From positions 52,591,048 to 52,655,047 of the forward strand of contig NC_054741.1 of assembly GCF_018143015.1 (NCBI RefSeq): 64,000 nt of DNA. Direction: 5' to 3'. This document shows positions 63,736-64,000 of the stretch, piece by piece; the stretch's first letter is position 1, and each line of letters begins with the position of its first letter. This stretch comes from Lytechinus variegatus. Its lineage: Eukaryota > Echinodermata > Echinoidea > Temnopleuroida > Toxopneustidae. Under the pieces are notes generated by a model, which worked only from the letters and a program-made list of their open reading frames with translations, ran no database searches and had not been told where the DNA came from. The translations under genes were made by a program, and so were the position numbers.

Positions 63736-64000
63736 CAATATGTTTAAAAAAAAATTAAAATCCCCCTTGTAGTGTAATGATTGTCACAAATATCATCATG
63801 GCGAATCGGAGGTAACAGATATAAAATCTCTCTCTCTTTTTTCTTTTTCTCATAATTCTTATCTCTATATTAAACAACTGGAGAATTGATTACCCTTTCA
63901 CCACTTCTCTTTTTTCTAATATCTGGCTAATATCAGCCAGAGAAGAAGGTTAAAAAGAATAAAGGTATAGTTAGCTAACATCAAGACATAGGCGGGGGGA
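63736..64000. other. SLC7 intron 6 continuing to the window edge
   Basis: CTCTCTCTCTTTTTTC near 63828 and an unclassified remainder. The exon for TM8 is not in the window. Confidence 0.4.

Noticed and set aside
1..64000. A new multi-gene defence or biosynthetic system
   Set aside because: Only two unrelated single-copy-type genes are present; the unusual content is transposon and satellite biology, with no operon-like gene cluster.

Overview
The window is AT-rich animal nuclear DNA with two multi-exon, GT-AG-spliced genes on the + strand, embedded in dense non-autonomous transposons, microsatellites and C homopolymer runs. The repeat style (tRNA-derived SINEs ending in a short body plus an ATT-rich tail, many palindromic MITEs, one Tc1/mariner-type and several hAT-type footprints) points to an echinoderm, most likely a sea urchin. 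That assignment is inference from general familiarity with such genomes, not a database match.

Layout. 1-7150: intergenic, dominated by a 3.7 kb inverted-repeat-bounded element (about 1513-5229) that carries its own ~170 bp tandem array, a GA-rich tract and two small MITEs. 7352-25294: a five-exon gene for a UPF0547 (human C16orf87-like) small zinc-ribbon/AT-hook protein of 180 residues. Its 13.4 kb first intron holds at least eight separable repeat elements and one possible minus-strand first exon (9570-9642). 25295-51185: 26 kb intergenic with no recognisable gene; it holds palindromic MITEs, a four-level nest of elements at 30820-33525 that includes an exactly palindromic 174 bp element, a hAT-type MITE with a perfect 8 bp target duplication, a 677 bp GAT/GGT array, a tRNA-derived SINE, and a Tc1/mariner-ended element just upstream of the second gene.

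51224 to beyond the right edge: an SLC7-family (heteromeric amino-acid transporter light chain) gene. Six coding exons give the first 293 residues, through about transmembrane helix 7 of an expected 12, including the GTGIF substrate-binding turn and the cysteine expected to disulphide-bond to an SLC3 heavy chain. Its introns are packed with repeats that sit remarkably close to splice sites: exon 2 lies between two oppositely oriented copies of one palindromic MITE, exon 4 lies between an (AT)n and a 650 bp (ACT)n array, and a small MITE begins 9 bp after the start of intron 6.

The two genes have no evident functional link; one is a likely nuclear protein, the other a plasma-membrane transporter. 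No prokaryotic features, CRISPR arrays, rRNA or convincing free-standing tRNA genes were seen. The most notable signals are the near-identical ~35 bp sub-terminal motif shared by three otherwise different palindromic MITE families, the perfect 174 bp palindrome, and the MITE arrangement around the SLC7 exons.
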